Shown here: one piece after another, positions 23,592 through 33,872 of the stretch
How positions within the stretch are numbered: the stretch's first letter is position 1
Layout: each line of letters opens with the position of its first letter
Origin: Lepidodermella squamata
Lineage: Eukaryota; Gastrotricha
Assembly: GCA_047495785.1 (NCBI GenBank)
Contig: JBLDXI010000033.1
Span: 310,001-374,000, forward strand
Direction of reading: 5' to 3'
DNA: 64,000 bases
Made by a program: the position numbers and the translations under genes
The notes under the pieces: model-generated
The model's database searches: none
What the model was told of the DNA's origin: nothing
Seen by the model: the letters and a program-made list of their open reading frames with translations, nothing else

Positions 23592-24770
23592 TCAGCTTTC
23601 AACTTCATGTCCTGTTCCATGATCATGGTCGCCACCGGTTTGTTTAATTCTATAGGCCAAGAGGAAGGTATAGCTATTGAACGCTGTGAACGAAGTCGCA
23701 GCTGCGAAGAAAAGCATAGTATCGGCTAGCCGTCGCCTCGTCATTGAGTGAGGGAGCTTACGAATCTTCGTCGCGAGCCACAGATTCATCTTTTTCGGCA
23801 AACTCGCCATTACCAAGGTGTAGGCAGTACAGGACCACGAAAAGTAGACGCACATATCGGTATAAGTTCCAAGAAAAGTTTTTTGAGGTTTCCTCGGTAG
23901 TTTTTCGTTGATTTGTGCTTGCAGGAAGGTCAGTGCCAAAACTATTGTCACCATGAATGACGGCCGATCTGGGGCTTGAGGTGCGATGATAGCCAATAGC
24001 TCAAGTAAGGACAAGACACAAAGTGGCAACATTAGGTGAGACATCACGAAGTTAGGATTCCGCTTTATTTGTATCGTAAATTTCGCAGCACTTCGATTCG
24101 CTCGGTCTACGATGATAGTATCAGTTGATGTTTCATGCCCGATTAATTCCCAGTTCTCATCGGGTTTGAGATGTACAGTAACGAACTCGGTGTTATCATC
24201 AATTTTGACAGCACTCAGATTTTCCTGCATGGCGATTACAATCGAACATGTTTGCTGGTCGAATGGGAAGTTGCCGAAATCCATCGCGCAGCTTGAATGG
24301 AACATTCCGATAAGGGTCCATTCAAATTCTATGATATCATCTGGCTCGAATTTGATTTTGAATCTCTCTGAAAACGATTCTGTGATCGAGTCTTCGATAG
24401 CTGTGTTGTGATGGTCGAGATGAGGCTTCCAGAACAAATGCGGGTCGGGGTAGAATTTTGTGATACCCTTATGAGACGATTTACATGGAACTTCCCAGGT
24501 TATTCTCAGAGCACCCAGGGCTGAAAATGTCTGCGCGATATCACTGACATCATTCAGAGCCTCCAGGTAAAGGCCGAAATTGACGGGTAGTACTTCGCAT
24601 TTCCCAGGCGTGCCACCGGGACATGTTGGAGAAAACGCCTCGGGCGACAGATGAGGGCAATGTTTTAGCACTTCCAAGCTGCGCTTTTTCGTCAAACTGA
24701 TGATAAGCTCACTCAGCGGCTGTTCGATGCAGCTGACGGTTTGTATTAGGAAGAGGAGGTAAAATCTCAT
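23592..24770 (-). CDS. Pentameric ligand-gated channel subunit (LGIC-1)
   Basis: Intronless, 392 residues. A signal peptide (about 1-14) leads to an extracellular domain with the array-wide cysteine signature LKHCPHLSPEAFSPTCPGG, a loop-A-like FWKPHLDHHN, and the Cys-loop at about 161-175, CAMDFGNFPFDQQTC. The pre-M1 KRNPNF, M1 with SHLMLPLC, M2 (PDRPSFMVTIVLALTFLQ), M3 and M4 follow; the M3-M4 loop is only about 25 residues. These receptors form pentamers opening an ion pore on transmitter binding. Asp at -1' and no PAR motif before M2 predict cation selectivity (inference). Ligand unknown: the vicinal-Cys loop C of nicotinic alpha subunits is absent. Convergent with the HCN copy, stops 118 bases apart; the only minus-strand member besides LGIC-10. 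Confidence 0.93.
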   Translation of the reverse strand: MRFYLLFLIQTVSCIEQPLSELIISLTKKRSLEVLKHCPHLSPEAFSPTCPGGTPGKCEVLPVNFGLYLEALNDVSDIAQTFSALGALRITWEVPCKSSHKGITKFYPDPHLFWKPHLDHHNTAIEDSITESFSERFKIKFEPDDIIEFEWTLIGMFHSSCAMDFGNFPFDQQTCSIVIAMQENLSAVKIDDNTEFVTVHLKPDENWELIGHETSTDTIIVDRANRSAAKFTIQIKRNPNFVMSHLMLPLCVLSLLELLAIIAPQAPDRPSFMVTIVLALTFLQAQINEKLPRKPQKTFLGTYTDMCVYFSWSCTAYTLVMASLPKKMNLWLATKIRKLPHSMTRRRLADTMLFFAAATSFTAFNSYTFLLAYRIKQTGGDHDHGTGHEVES

Positions 24771-25847
24771 GCCTAAATTACAGAGATTGCGGTGAGCTTG
24801 ATATGTAAAAAAAATGTCAGCAGTCTAAAGGTGTTAAATTCGCTACGCCATGAGGGAAATTTGACTACACGCGCCGATGCGCATCCTGTGAAATTTCCTA
24901 GCAACACCTCGATTGGGTTGCTTTTTCAGGACCGGAAGTTTGGATTAGGTGCATGCATATTTTTTACATTGCGGATATTCCTTCAGCTTTTATATTTGCA
25001 GCCAATTTAAACTAGGACTTGTTTTGCTATTTTTTTGGCGAATCGATGTAATAGAGCACATAACGTTATTACCGGCTGGTGTGCGGCAAAGTAAGATATC
25101 GCATTATGGACGGGCGATTTCTTCGCTTCATTGAAGTTGTTATGGTTTTATAAAAAAAAATCGTAGCGTCACTAGATTTTTGGCCCTATTTCCTGACCCC
25201 CATTCCATTGAAGCCTTGCCTATACAAGCCAACTCATAAGTGCGTTTCACTATAGTAATGCCGAAGCAGACTGAGGACGTCTCCGGACAAAATATCGTGG
25301 TGAGCAATTTCACAAATAGGCTCAGTTGTTTTGCTGTTAACGTGATTAAATCAAGACACATTTTTCCGCTCCTGACTATCATTTTTTTCATCCTGATCAA
25401 TCCTATCTCATGATGGTAGTTGAGATGTTTATTTTTAAAGGATTTTTCTATCTTAAGAATGATATGTTTTTTCTCATTGTATTGAAAAACACAGACTCTG
25501 TGTTCAGTCATGGGAGATGAAAGCAAAAAGCAAGCACTGAAGATTTTGTAGACGCCTACATCACTGGCATGGTTTTTACATGTTTGTAGTATGTAAAAAC
25601 TGTGACGTCACAGGCCATATCCCTGTGATTTTCTGCACATATTCCCTACAGAGAAAATTCAAGATCAGCACTGAAGCATCATTCCCAATCAAGAAAATTC
25701 GAGAAATGAGATGCGATCAATGATAAATTGGAAATTTCACATTAAGGGCTATCGATTTTTCGGAAAAAGCAGGACAATGAGTTAAGCAAAGCTTAAAGAC
25801 AATTGCACGGAGAGAGATTCATACAATATTCATCGATAAGCATAACC
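24771..25847. other. Divergent intergenic region with CRE-like site
   Basis: Separates LGIC-1 (minus) from LGIC-2 (plus), so both promoters should lie here. It holds a perfect TGACGTCA at 25,603-25,610 just after a short hairpin (GTTTTTACAT / ATGTAAAAAC, 25,572-25,600). No gene is supported. Confidence 0.4.
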
Positions 25848-27053
25848 ATGATGAATACACCCCAATTGCTGAGTTTCATTTCGCTGTACTACACTTCAGC
25901 ATATGCTGCTCGGCCGTTCGGCACAAGAACTGAAGGCTTACTTGCGAATTGCACTGAAAAAGTTTCATTCGAGTCTTATTCGCCAACATGCGTTGACGGT
26001 CGCATCAACCACGTCCATCATACAGATGAGGAGAGCATTTGTCTTCCAACTAAAGTCGAAATTTTACTACTACCTGAACGATTCCTCGAAATAGATGACA
26101 TCGCTGAATCATTCAGTATCTCAGGGTCCATCAGGCTATGGTGGCCTGTTATCTGCGAGAACTACAAGCTGCCATATGACGACACTCAATTTAACGTTGA
26201 GGATTCGGTTTTCTGGAGGCCACATGTATCCCACAAAAACGCAGTCGATAATTTCGGCCTGAAGGAAGGATTCACAGAACGGTTTTATGTCAAAGTTGCA
26301 AAGGCAAACGATCATAGAGTTCGGTTTGTTTGGCAGACCTACGGCGTGTTCACCTCGACGACAAAAATGGATTTCTCCCTATTCCCGTTCGATCAGCAAG
26401 TTTTAGCTATCGATTTGATTCTGCAGGAGAATGATCAAGGGGCGAATTTCGTCATCAACCAACAGCCGAAAGTTCTACCAGATTTCATGCCAACCGGTGT
26501 TAGCTGGTCGTTTTTGAGTCTCAAGGCTGAAACTGGCCTTGTTGAGATGAACAAAGGAAACAGGAGCTATGCTTCATTTTCTATGATATTCAATCGGAAA
26601 CCTGATTTTTACATCTATTCCTTAGCTATGCCATGCTGCTTGCTGACTAGTTTAGAATTAGGTGCTTTCCTTCTGCTGCCGAGTATGGCAGATCGGCCGG
26701 CGTTTGCTGTAACGATTCTCTTGGCATTGACCTTTCTTCAGGGCGAGATATTGGAGAGGGTACCTGCGAAACCTCAACGCTTTTTCCTAATCAATTACAC
26801 CGACATGTGTTCTGCGTTATCCTGGGTTTGTACAATTTATTCCCTGGCGAGTTGCGCTGCGGTTAAATCGCATTGGAAGACATGGTTCGGCCGAAGCATT
26901 TCCTGCACGATTCCGCTCGGGAAATACAAAGCTGTTGTCGCGGTGGCTCGAAGCCGCGTTATGGACCTGATTGCTTTTCTAATTGCTACTTGCTGTTTCT
27001 TAGCGATCAATTTGTATGCTCTTCATACTGCGATCTATGCTAACTATTTATGA
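25848..27053 (+). CDS. Cys-loop-less pentameric channel subunit (LGIC-2)
   Basis: Intronless, 401 residues from the ATG at 25,848, which gives a good signal peptide. The fold is complete: signature NCTEKVSFESYSPTC, FWRPHVSHKN, pre-M1 NRKPDFYI, M1, M2 (ADRPAFAVTILLALTFLQGE), M3 and M4. The Cys-loop itself reads TKMDFSLFPFDQQV: length and the FPFD core are kept but both bracketing cysteines are gone (Thr and Leu). The reading frame is intact and the neighbour LGIC-3 shows the same change, so this is not a sequencing slip. Such a disulfide-free loop is standard in prokaryotic homologues but rare in animals. Asp at -1' and Leu at 9' suggest an ordinary cation gate. Confidence 0.93.
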   Translation: MMNTPQLLSFISLYYTSAYAARPFGTRTEGLLANCTEKVSFESYSPTCVDGRINHVHHTDEESICLPTKVEILLLPERFLEIDDIAESFSISGSIRLWWPVICENYKLPYDDTQFNVEDSVFWRPHVSHKNAVDNFGLKEGFTERFYVKVAKANDHRVRFVWQTYGVFTSTTKMDFSLFPFDQQVLAIDLILQENDQGANFVINQQPKVLPDFMPTGVSWSFLSLKAETGLVEMNKGNRSYASFSMIFNRKPDFYIYSLAMPCCLLTSLELGAFLLLPSMADRPAFAVTILLALTFLQGEILERVPAKPQRFFLINYTDMCSALSWVCTIYSLASCAAVKSHWKTWFGRSISCTIPLGKYKAVVAVARSRVMDLIAFLIATCCFLAINLYALHTAIYANYL

Positions 27054-27296
27054 TGATACATCCGAGCTTATTAAAATTTAACAAAAAACAAGGTCGCGGC
27101 GACGGGTAATATGTTTTTTTCATTGGCCTGAAAAATTACCATTCCCAAAAGATACATGAGACCTCAAAATTGGGCGGTTTCAGACGCCATAATAGGATTA
27201 TTGATTGTCAATGACATGCGCCATAATAGGATAAATGGACAAAAACCTAAAAGCAATAAGGCAATCCCATCATTTTAAGACCAGCGAGCTGTTTCG

Positions 27297-28508
27297 ATGA
27301 GAAACTGCAAAATAATGCGAATCATAACACTTCTCTGCTGTATAATGCCTTTCACCACAGCGTTTAGGCCATATGGTGCCCGGACCGAAGATCTGTTAGA
27401 CAACTGCACCGAGAAGGTATCTTTCGAGTCATACTCGCCAACTTGCACCGACGGTCGAATCAATCATGTTTTCCACGAAGATGAGGATAGCATGTGCCTA
27501 CCAACGAAAATTGAAATTTCGCTGTTCCCGGAGCGATTCTTAGAGATAGACGACATCACTGAGACTTTCAGCATTGCCGGATCAATCCGGCTTTGGTGGC
27601 TGGTTGTTTGCGAGAATTTCCAGCTACCCTACGATGATATGCAATTCAATGTGGATGCGACATTATTTTGGCGGCCTCATGTATCCCACAAGAACGCAAG
27701 AGAAAACTTTGGTCTCAGAGAAGGTTTCACCGAACGGTTCTACGTAAAGATTGCCAAAGCAAATGACAGCCGAGTTAGGTTTGTCTGGCAAAATTACGGC
27801 GTTTTTACATCGACATCAAAAATGGACTTCTCAATCTTCCCTTTCGACAAACAAGTTCTTTCAATTGATTTAATCCTGCAAGAAAACGATCAGGGTGCGA
27901 ATTTTGCGATTAGTCAAAAGCCAAAGATTCTTGCAGATTTCATGCCCCGTGGAGTCAGCTGGGCATTCACAAGTCTAAAGTCGAAAACTGGCCTGCTGGA
28001 AATGAACAAAGGGAATCGATCTTACGCGACATTCTCCTTCACTTTCACCCGAAAGCCTGATTTCTATCTTTATTCCCTTGCAATGCCTTGCTGTTTGTTG
28101 ACTAGCTTAGAATTAGGGTCTTTCCTTCTTCTACCAAGTATGTCAGACCGACCGGCCTTTGCTGTAACGATTCTTCTGGCGCTAACTTTTATGCAGGGTG
28201 AAATCTTGGAGAGAGTGCCTGTGAAGCCTCAGCGCTTTTTCATGATCAACTACACCGATATGTGTTCCGCTTTATCTTGGATCTGCACAATTTATTCGTT
28301 AGCAAGCTGTGCGGCTGTAAAGTCACAATTTCGGATTTGGTTTAGTGTCAGTGTGTTCATCACTATTCCTCTCGGAAAGAGGAGATTTGTTTCATCACTT
28401 TCAAGGAGTCGAGTCATGGACCTGTTCGCATTCGCCCTAGCGTTACTTAGCTTTGGAGCTATAAATCTTTATGCTGTTTATACCGCCAAGTCTGCAAATT
28501 ATATTTAA
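27297..28508 (+). CDS. Cys-loop-less pentameric channel subunit (LGIC-3)
   Basis: Intronless, 403 residues; the closest paralogue of LGIC-2, 244 bases downstream in the same direction. Signal peptide about 1-22, signature NCTEKVSFESYSPTC, FWRPHVSHKN, loop region SKMDFSIFPFDKQV with Ser/Leu where the two Cys-loop cysteines should be, pre-M1 TRKPDFYLYS, M2 SDRPAFAVTILLALTFMQGE, short M3-M4 linker and M4. The two genes differ mainly in the leader, the M3-M4 linker and scattered extracellular positions, while the altered loop is conserved, which points to function after duplication. Confidence 0.93.
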   Translation: MRNCKIMRIITLLCCIMPFTTAFRPYGARTEDLLDNCTEKVSFESYSPTCTDGRINHVFHEDEDSMCLPTKIEISLFPERFLEIDDITETFSIAGSIRLWWLVVCENFQLPYDDMQFNVDATLFWRPHVSHKNARENFGLREGFTERFYVKIAKANDSRVRFVWQNYGVFTSTSKMDFSIFPFDKQVLSIDLILQENDQGANFAISQKPKILADFMPRGVSWAFTSLKSKTGLLEMNKGNRSYATFSFTFTRKPDFYLYSLAMPCCLLTSLELGSFLLLPSMSDRPAFAVTILLALTFMQGEILERVPVKPQRFFMINYTDMCSALSWICTIYSLASCAAVKSQFRIWFSVSVFITIPLGKRRFVSSLSRSRVMDLFAFALALLSFGAINLYAVYTAKSANYI

Positions 28509-28830
28509 TCTATCGAATTTTCCTTGATAGAGCTTGAGCAAGCGTCTAATAACAAAAATAAAACAACGACGACGCGTTTAGGGCTTTGACAAGTCGAACA
28601 TTTATTTGAGGTTACCTATTTGTAAATCTCAGATTTATTGCATATCTCAGGTTGCCTGCGTATCAGAAGCGCTTACCTGTTCAAAAAACAGAAGAGAATT
28701 TTATGAAGATTTTTATCGATTGTAAACAAAGCGCGGCCTTAAAACCGGATATTAAAAGCTCAATTTGTTTCTACTGTTCGATGAAGTTCGAATAGATTCA
28801 CAGCTCCGATTCAAACGACCAAATATCAAA

Positions 28831-29940
28831 ATGAAATTGCTTGTGATTTTTTTGCTTTTCAACTCCGCGACTGCTATTAGCCGTAGTAGGGGTGAGAAGT
28901 TACTGGAAACTTATCCTTTCTTCTCTTCAGAGTCCTACTCACCATCATGTCCGGAAGGACAGGCTATCGAAGGCGCAAAATGCGAGGTAACTTACGTGGA
29001 GCCAGAGTTTTTCATGCTATCTCTTGGTTTGGTCGACGATTACATGCAAACTATGTCAGTAAGAGGTGTCATGCAACTCACCTGGCGATTTCCGATTGAA
29101 AATGCCACGCATAAAACACGGGAGCGGCTGTTCCCTGATCCTAGCTTATTCTGGCGCCCGACTGTTTATCTCATAAACGGAGCTCAAGATTTAGGACTGG
29201 AAAATGGATTTGCGACCAAATTTCAATGCAACATTCAGCCTGATGTCATCAAATTTCAGACGCGTATTTCTGGACTATTCATAGCTACGTGTCAGATGGA
29301 TTTCGCAAGATTCCCTGTCGATGAACAAACCTGTAGGTTCATTTTCTCCATGAATGAAAACCCAAAATCAGCCCAGTTCACACCTGAGGGAATGACCTTT
29401 AAGGTCTTCAAAACTGACCCGATTACCGATACATGGATAGTTACTGATTACATGAATGAAACCACTGTCTACGACACCGATAGCAGTAGAAGTGCGGCAA
29501 TTTTCACAATTAAAATGCGTCGAAATCCCTCGTTTTACGTCATCAATTTCATGGAGCCTATCATCTGGTTAACAGCGCTGGAATTACTCGCTATACTAGA
29601 TCCTTCCGTTACCGACAGATCTGGTTTTACCGTCTCAATTGTAGTAGCATTGACCTTCCTGCAAGGCTACAGTTTCAACAATCTGCCTCAAATGCCGCAG
29701 AGAAATTTCTTGGGAGTTTTTATGAATCGATGCGCCTTAATTGCATGGTCATGCACGGCCTACACTTTGCTCGTTGCGAGTGCTCACAAAGCTTGGGGCG
29801 ATTGGATGACCAAAAAAATTAGCCTTATCGGGAAATTGAAGATTTCGAGATATCGAATATTGGACGGAATCTTTTTTCTGATTGGAGCAACTGTATTTAC
29901 CTTCATAATCGGTGATGCTTTCATCAATATACATAATTAA
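28831..29940 (+). CDS. Pentameric channel subunit (LGIC-4)
   Basis: Intronless, 369 residues from the ATG at 28,831, which begins a typical signal peptide (MKLLVIFLLFNSATA). The Cys-loop CQMDFARFPVDEQTC is intact. Two other array-wide cysteines are missing together: the first of the N-terminal signature (ETYPFFSSESYSPSC has Tyr) and the one after the conserved strand LTWRFP (Ile), suggesting these two normally form a disulfide. M2 is TDRSGFTVSIVVALTFLQ, placing Val instead of Leu at the 9' gate. Pairs with LGIC-5, 168 bases downstream. Confidence 0.93.
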   Translation: MKLLVIFLLFNSATAISRSRGEKLLETYPFFSSESYSPSCPEGQAIEGAKCEVTYVEPEFFMLSLGLVDDYMQTMSVRGVMQLTWRFPIENATHKTRERLFPDPSLFWRPTVYLINGAQDLGLENGFATKFQCNIQPDVIKFQTRISGLFIATCQMDFARFPVDEQTCRFIFSMNENPKSAQFTPEGMTFKVFKTDPITDTWIVTDYMNETTVYDTDSSRSAAIFTIKMRRNPSFYVINFMEPIIWLTALELLAILDPSVTDRSGFTVSIVVALTFLQGYSFNNLPQMPQRNFLGVFMNRCALIAWSCTAYTLLVASAHKAWGDWMTKKISLIGKLKISRYRILDGIFFLIGATVFTFIIGDAFINIHN

Positions 29941-30107
29941 CGACAGGCCCTAGACTGATGCTCTCTACCAGTCTGTTCAAACTGCGTGAGTAAATGTAAA
30001 CTATGTTTTTCGATGAGTTTTTCATTGACGTAGTGCTTTTTTCCGATCAATACTGAGCAAATAGCAGTTATTTTTAATTATCCATTTAACCCAAGTAAAA
30101 TAAGGGC

Positions 30108-31235
30108 ATGAGCTTAACATTTCTAATGAATGCGATTTGTATAGCAGTTGCTCTCAATGTTCTCGGCAATGTTCTCGGCCGAGATAAAAGCGGAGAATTT
30201 CTCGACAAATGTCCCACATTCTCTGCAGAATCCTACTCTCCGACGTGCGCTGAGGGGCAGTACAATGGTGCAATATGTAACATCACCTACATCGAGCCTG
30301 AGTTGTACATGCAATCGCTGGGCCTGATCGATGATCACTCGCAAACTTTATCAGTTCGCGGGGTGTTACAGCTAACTTGGCGCGTTCCTTGTCCTAATTT
30401 CCATTCAAAAAACAAGATCAAATTCTACCCAGAGGAACATCTATTTTGGCGCCCGTCAGTCAGCCATTTCAACTCGGCACTCGACCCTGGCCTAGTCAGT
30501 TCTTTCTCGACAAAGTTCCAATGTCGCCTCGAACCTGATACAAACAAATTCCAAATTAGAATTTCTGGCACTTTTGAAACAACTTGCGACATGGAGTTCA
30601 CGAAGTTCCCTGTGGATGATCAAAATTGCTCCTTCATTTTCATTCTCAACGAAAGCATTGTTGCAGCCCAATTTACTTCAGACGGGATGGTTCTGAAGCC
30701 CTTTGCCACGGATGCTTCAAAGAGCTCGTGGATTGCTGTAGATTTCGCAAATTTTACTACTTTCATTGAAACAGATGGAAGTCGAAGCGCGGCTGTTTTT
30801 ACAGTAAGAATCCGGCGGAATCCTTCTTTCTACGTAACTTACGTCATGGAACCGATATGCTGGTTGACAGCTCTTGAATTACTGGCTATATTAGACCCTT
30901 CTATCACCGATCGAGCTACCTTCACGGTCACAATCGTTGTAGCTTTGACGTTCTTGCAAGGTTACAGCGTTGATAAGCTGCCCCAGAAACCTCAGAAAAC
31001 CTTTCTAGGTATATTCATGAGCCAATGTTTTATCTTCGCATGGGGGTGTACAGCTTACACCTTGTTAGTCGCAAGTGCGGACAAATCTTGGCGGAACTTT
31101 CTATCTCAGAACGTAATAGTGAGACGAAAGTTCGCAATATCGCGTGGTCGAGTTGTGGATGCAATTTTCTTTTGTACAGGCGCTTGCGCTTACCTTTATA
31201 TTATAATCGGTGCTTTTGCAAGGCTAAATGAATGA
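30108..31235 (+). CDS. Pentameric channel subunit (LGIC-5)
   Basis: Intronless, 375 residues. Signal peptide about 1-24; signature DKCPTFSAESYSPTC; Cys-loop CDMEFTKFPVDDQNC; FWRPSVSHFN in the loop-A position; pre-M1 RRNPSFYV; M2 TDRATFTVTIVVALTFLQ, again with Val at 9'. Unlike LGIC-4 it keeps the CP-type cysteine after LTWRVPC. A closely similar paralogue of LGIC-4, apparently from a recent tandem duplication. Confidence 0.93.
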   Translation: MSLTFLMNAICIAVALNVLGNVLGRDKSGEFLDKCPTFSAESYSPTCAEGQYNGAICNITYIEPELYMQSLGLIDDHSQTLSVRGVLQLTWRVPCPNFHSKNKIKFYPEEHLFWRPSVSHFNSALDPGLVSSFSTKFQCRLEPDTNKFQIRISGTFETTCDMEFTKFPVDDQNCSFIFILNESIVAAQFTSDGMVLKPFATDASKSSWIAVDFANFTTFIETDGSRSAAVFTVRIRRNPSFYVTYVMEPICWLTALELLAILDPSITDRATFTVTIVVALTFLQGYSVDKLPQKPQKTFLGIFMSQCFIFAWGCTAYTLLVASADKSWRNFLSQNVIVRRKFAISRGRVVDAIFFCTGACAYLYIIIGAFARLNE

Positions 31236-31573
31236 TCTTTTTTACTCATGAATAAACCATTATCATTCATATGCAATGAGATGAGAAATGATACCGGTGG
31301 CTGGTGTGTTTTTCTGCTAAACCAATGCGTATCATTAATTTTTTGTTCGTGCCTTGGACCGATCAATAAGTCTGTGCGTAAAAAAATAGTTCAGCGGGCT
31401 CAAATCCTTCCTTTCATTAGCCCATATTGATGTGTTTGACCTACATGAAAACATGAAAGGAAAAGCTATGATTTTTCCGCTGCCACATCCGAGGTGAAAG
31501 GCGTCATTGCAATACAGAAGCCTTTCAGAAATCTTGTACCGAATAACAAAATCTTGTAGTGTGGCGCGAAAAA
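31236..31573. other. Short spacer before the ARM-TIR gene
   Basis: Holds the LGIC-5 3' flank (AATAAA at about 31,250) and presumably the next promoter. Nothing else recognised. Confidence 0.4.
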
Positions 31574-33432
31574 ATGGTTGATAAGAACGATTTGGATATC
31601 TACAAAGCGATGAAGGACCGGAAAGAAGTCGTTGGTGCCGAACCAGACCCTGCGTTAAAAGAAGCCCAGTCCATCCTCCCACCCAATGAGTCGATAAAAT
31701 CCATCGAAATTATCAAGTCAGCCGTATTGGCGAGAGTTTCTTTTCTCGGAATGGTTTTGGACGATCCGAATGAAGACTTCACGACTGGTTTGTGCGCGCA
31801 GGCCAATCATTTGATCTACCTGTCGTCATTGGAATGGCAGAAGAAGCCTGACTGGATAAAAGAGACTGCTGAAACCCTAGCTATATGCGAGTACGCTGGT
31901 AAGTAAACCACAGTAAAACCGCCGCGATTATTATATAAATTCCAATGCTATCCAGAGGTATCCGCGCTTCTCTTGAGGAGATCTATCGAGAAAGGGCTGA
32001 ACTCGGATCCTAAGACTGAATTGTTTGCAAAAGAGCTTTATGGATCGCTGGTAAATTTCACGCAGGCCTCTGAAAACTTGTGCAAGGTAAGAATTTTCCT
32101 CATTAATCGGCGGCAACAAATTTAGTCCTTTAAGGGTCTTGCGAATCAAAATATCATTCAAACTCTTATATGCTTCCTTGGCCGTCCGCTTGCCTTGTCT
32201 GAATGCTTAAACGTGAGTTTTGTAGGGTAAATATCTCAACCATTTCGCAACTTTGACTCATAGAAACCGAAGCCTGAAGAATTCCTTAAACTATCTTTGG
32301 CCCTGTGCCTTAATCTGATCAGAGTACCATCCCTGGTACAAACCTTCATTGACCTCGATGATGAAATGGCGACCTTCCAGAAGTGCGCCGAGTACAAAGG
32401 CAACGATTTCGTTCGATGCTCCTCAGCTATATGTATTGCGCATGCTGAGCGCTGCATGAAAACCATCAACAATAAACTTCTGGACTCTATCATCTCTGCA
32501 ACTTATGGCGCTGCTTTCAGCGGGATTTCGATGTCGAGAGGGGTAACCTTGGACGCCCTAGCTGAAGCCATTGTCTCACTTGCGAACGATGACCATTACA
32601 AAGCTTTGATAATCACAAATAAGACGATCGATGCGATTATAAACAAGCTTCTAGCGGTGGAATCTTCTGAGAGGGAGCAACTTCAAGGGCTCCGTCTAGT
32701 CGAGCAATTCTGCTTGAAACAAGAGGGCAAAGACTTGATCCGGGCGAAATGTATCTCGGCGCTTCAAGATTTGGTGAAGAAGGGCAAGAACAAGCAAATT
32801 CAGCTTGGAGCCAAGCGGCAGGTGAACATAGTGAATTGCTGGGACAACTACTTTACTCTTGGTGCAGCGGGTGTTCCAACAGGCAATCACGTCTATTTAA
32901 GTTTCAATTGGCGACAAAAGGACTTGATCAAGTCAATACATGACAAGATGAAAGACCAGGGTTTGGAGAAGACCTGGTTTGACGAGGAAACCCAGTTTAG
33001 TGATGTCTACGAAGGCGTGGCGAAAGGCATCGGAGGCGCTCGGGTTATTTTGATTTTCTACTCCGAGGAATACTTTAAGAGCGCTAATTGTAGGAGAGAA
33101 GGTTAGTCAAATTTCAATCATAATTTCTTTCTTAATTTTCAATTTTCCTCAGCATCGATGGCCGCAGATGCCGGCAAGCAGATTGTACCGATATGCGTTC
33201 AGGCAGGGTATGTTAAGGCTTACTTTAGCCTCTCGATTCATTTACGTGCAATCTTTTCAGATTCAAGCCAGCCGGCTGGTTGAAGCACATTTTGAATGGA
33301 GACGAAGGTCATTCCATTGCCGCATCAAATCAGAAGGAAGCTATTGAAGATTTGATACGGGAAGTATGTCTGAAGTTATCAGCTGACCATGCCAGCAAAA
33401 ACTGCAGACGTGATGGCTGTCACGTATCTTAA
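31574..33432 (+). CDS. ARM-repeat-like protein with C-terminal TIR domain
   Basis: Six exons, 31,574-31,898, 31,956-32,086, 32,126-32,212, 32,264-33,101, 33,153-33,207 and 33,261-33,432, join in frame to about 535 residues. Roughly residues 1-390 are helical, ARM/HEAT-like (LANQNIIQTLICFLGRP, LDALAEAIVSLANDD). Residues about 410-510 are a TIR domain: HVYLSFNWRQKDLIKSIHDK, KTWFDEETQFSDVYEGVAKG, ARVILIFYSEEYFKSANCRR, KQIVPICVQAGFKPAGWL. TIR domains signal in innate immunity or cleave NAD+. The order recalls SARM1 (ARM-SAM-SAM-TIR) but no SAM domains are seen, and the stretch holding SARM1's catalytic Glu reads QFSDV, so NADase activity is doubtful. Cytosolic; no signal peptide. ATG 31,574 is the first in-frame ATG. 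Confidence 0.85.
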
Positions 33433-33872
33433 GTTGCCGCGTCAACAAATTATGACTAAAGTTGATAAATGCTGCATTCCGAGAATTCGAAAATTGAAGA
33501 AATAAAGAAAGTCTCTTTACTTTTCGAATCCTTTGCCGGAAAATATGCCGGACTGTTTTTGTCATGCTTCATCAATCGGGTTGTATTTGATGTTTTTGAC
33601 AATCTGACCTACACGCACTTATTATGTCGCGATTTATTAATCAAATTGTCCATCAATGAGTTTATTTGAATTCGTAATTGATATGACAAACGTCATCAAT
33701 CAGCTATCAGTTGTGTCCAGCGATCGATTATTTTAGCCGAGCGTAGGTGTTACAAAAACGCGCCGTCAAGTCCCTCTTGTCTCGGCCAAAATACGGCTAT
33801 TTATATGATTAAAAGATCATAAAATCCTGTTTTTATTAATTTTGGATATTCTTTGCGGAATTCCCTCTTAAA
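33433..33872. other. Intergenic, nothing recognised
   Basis: Spacer between the ARM-TIR gene and the first small secreted protein; an AATAAA near 33,502 could serve the ARM-TIR gene. Confidence 0.4.

Noticed and set aside
25803-25847. Upstream non-ATG extension of LGIC-2 (similar extensions in LGIC-4, -8, -9, -10 and -12)
   Set aside because: These begin at TTG or GTG; the first ATG in each case gives a normal signal peptide.
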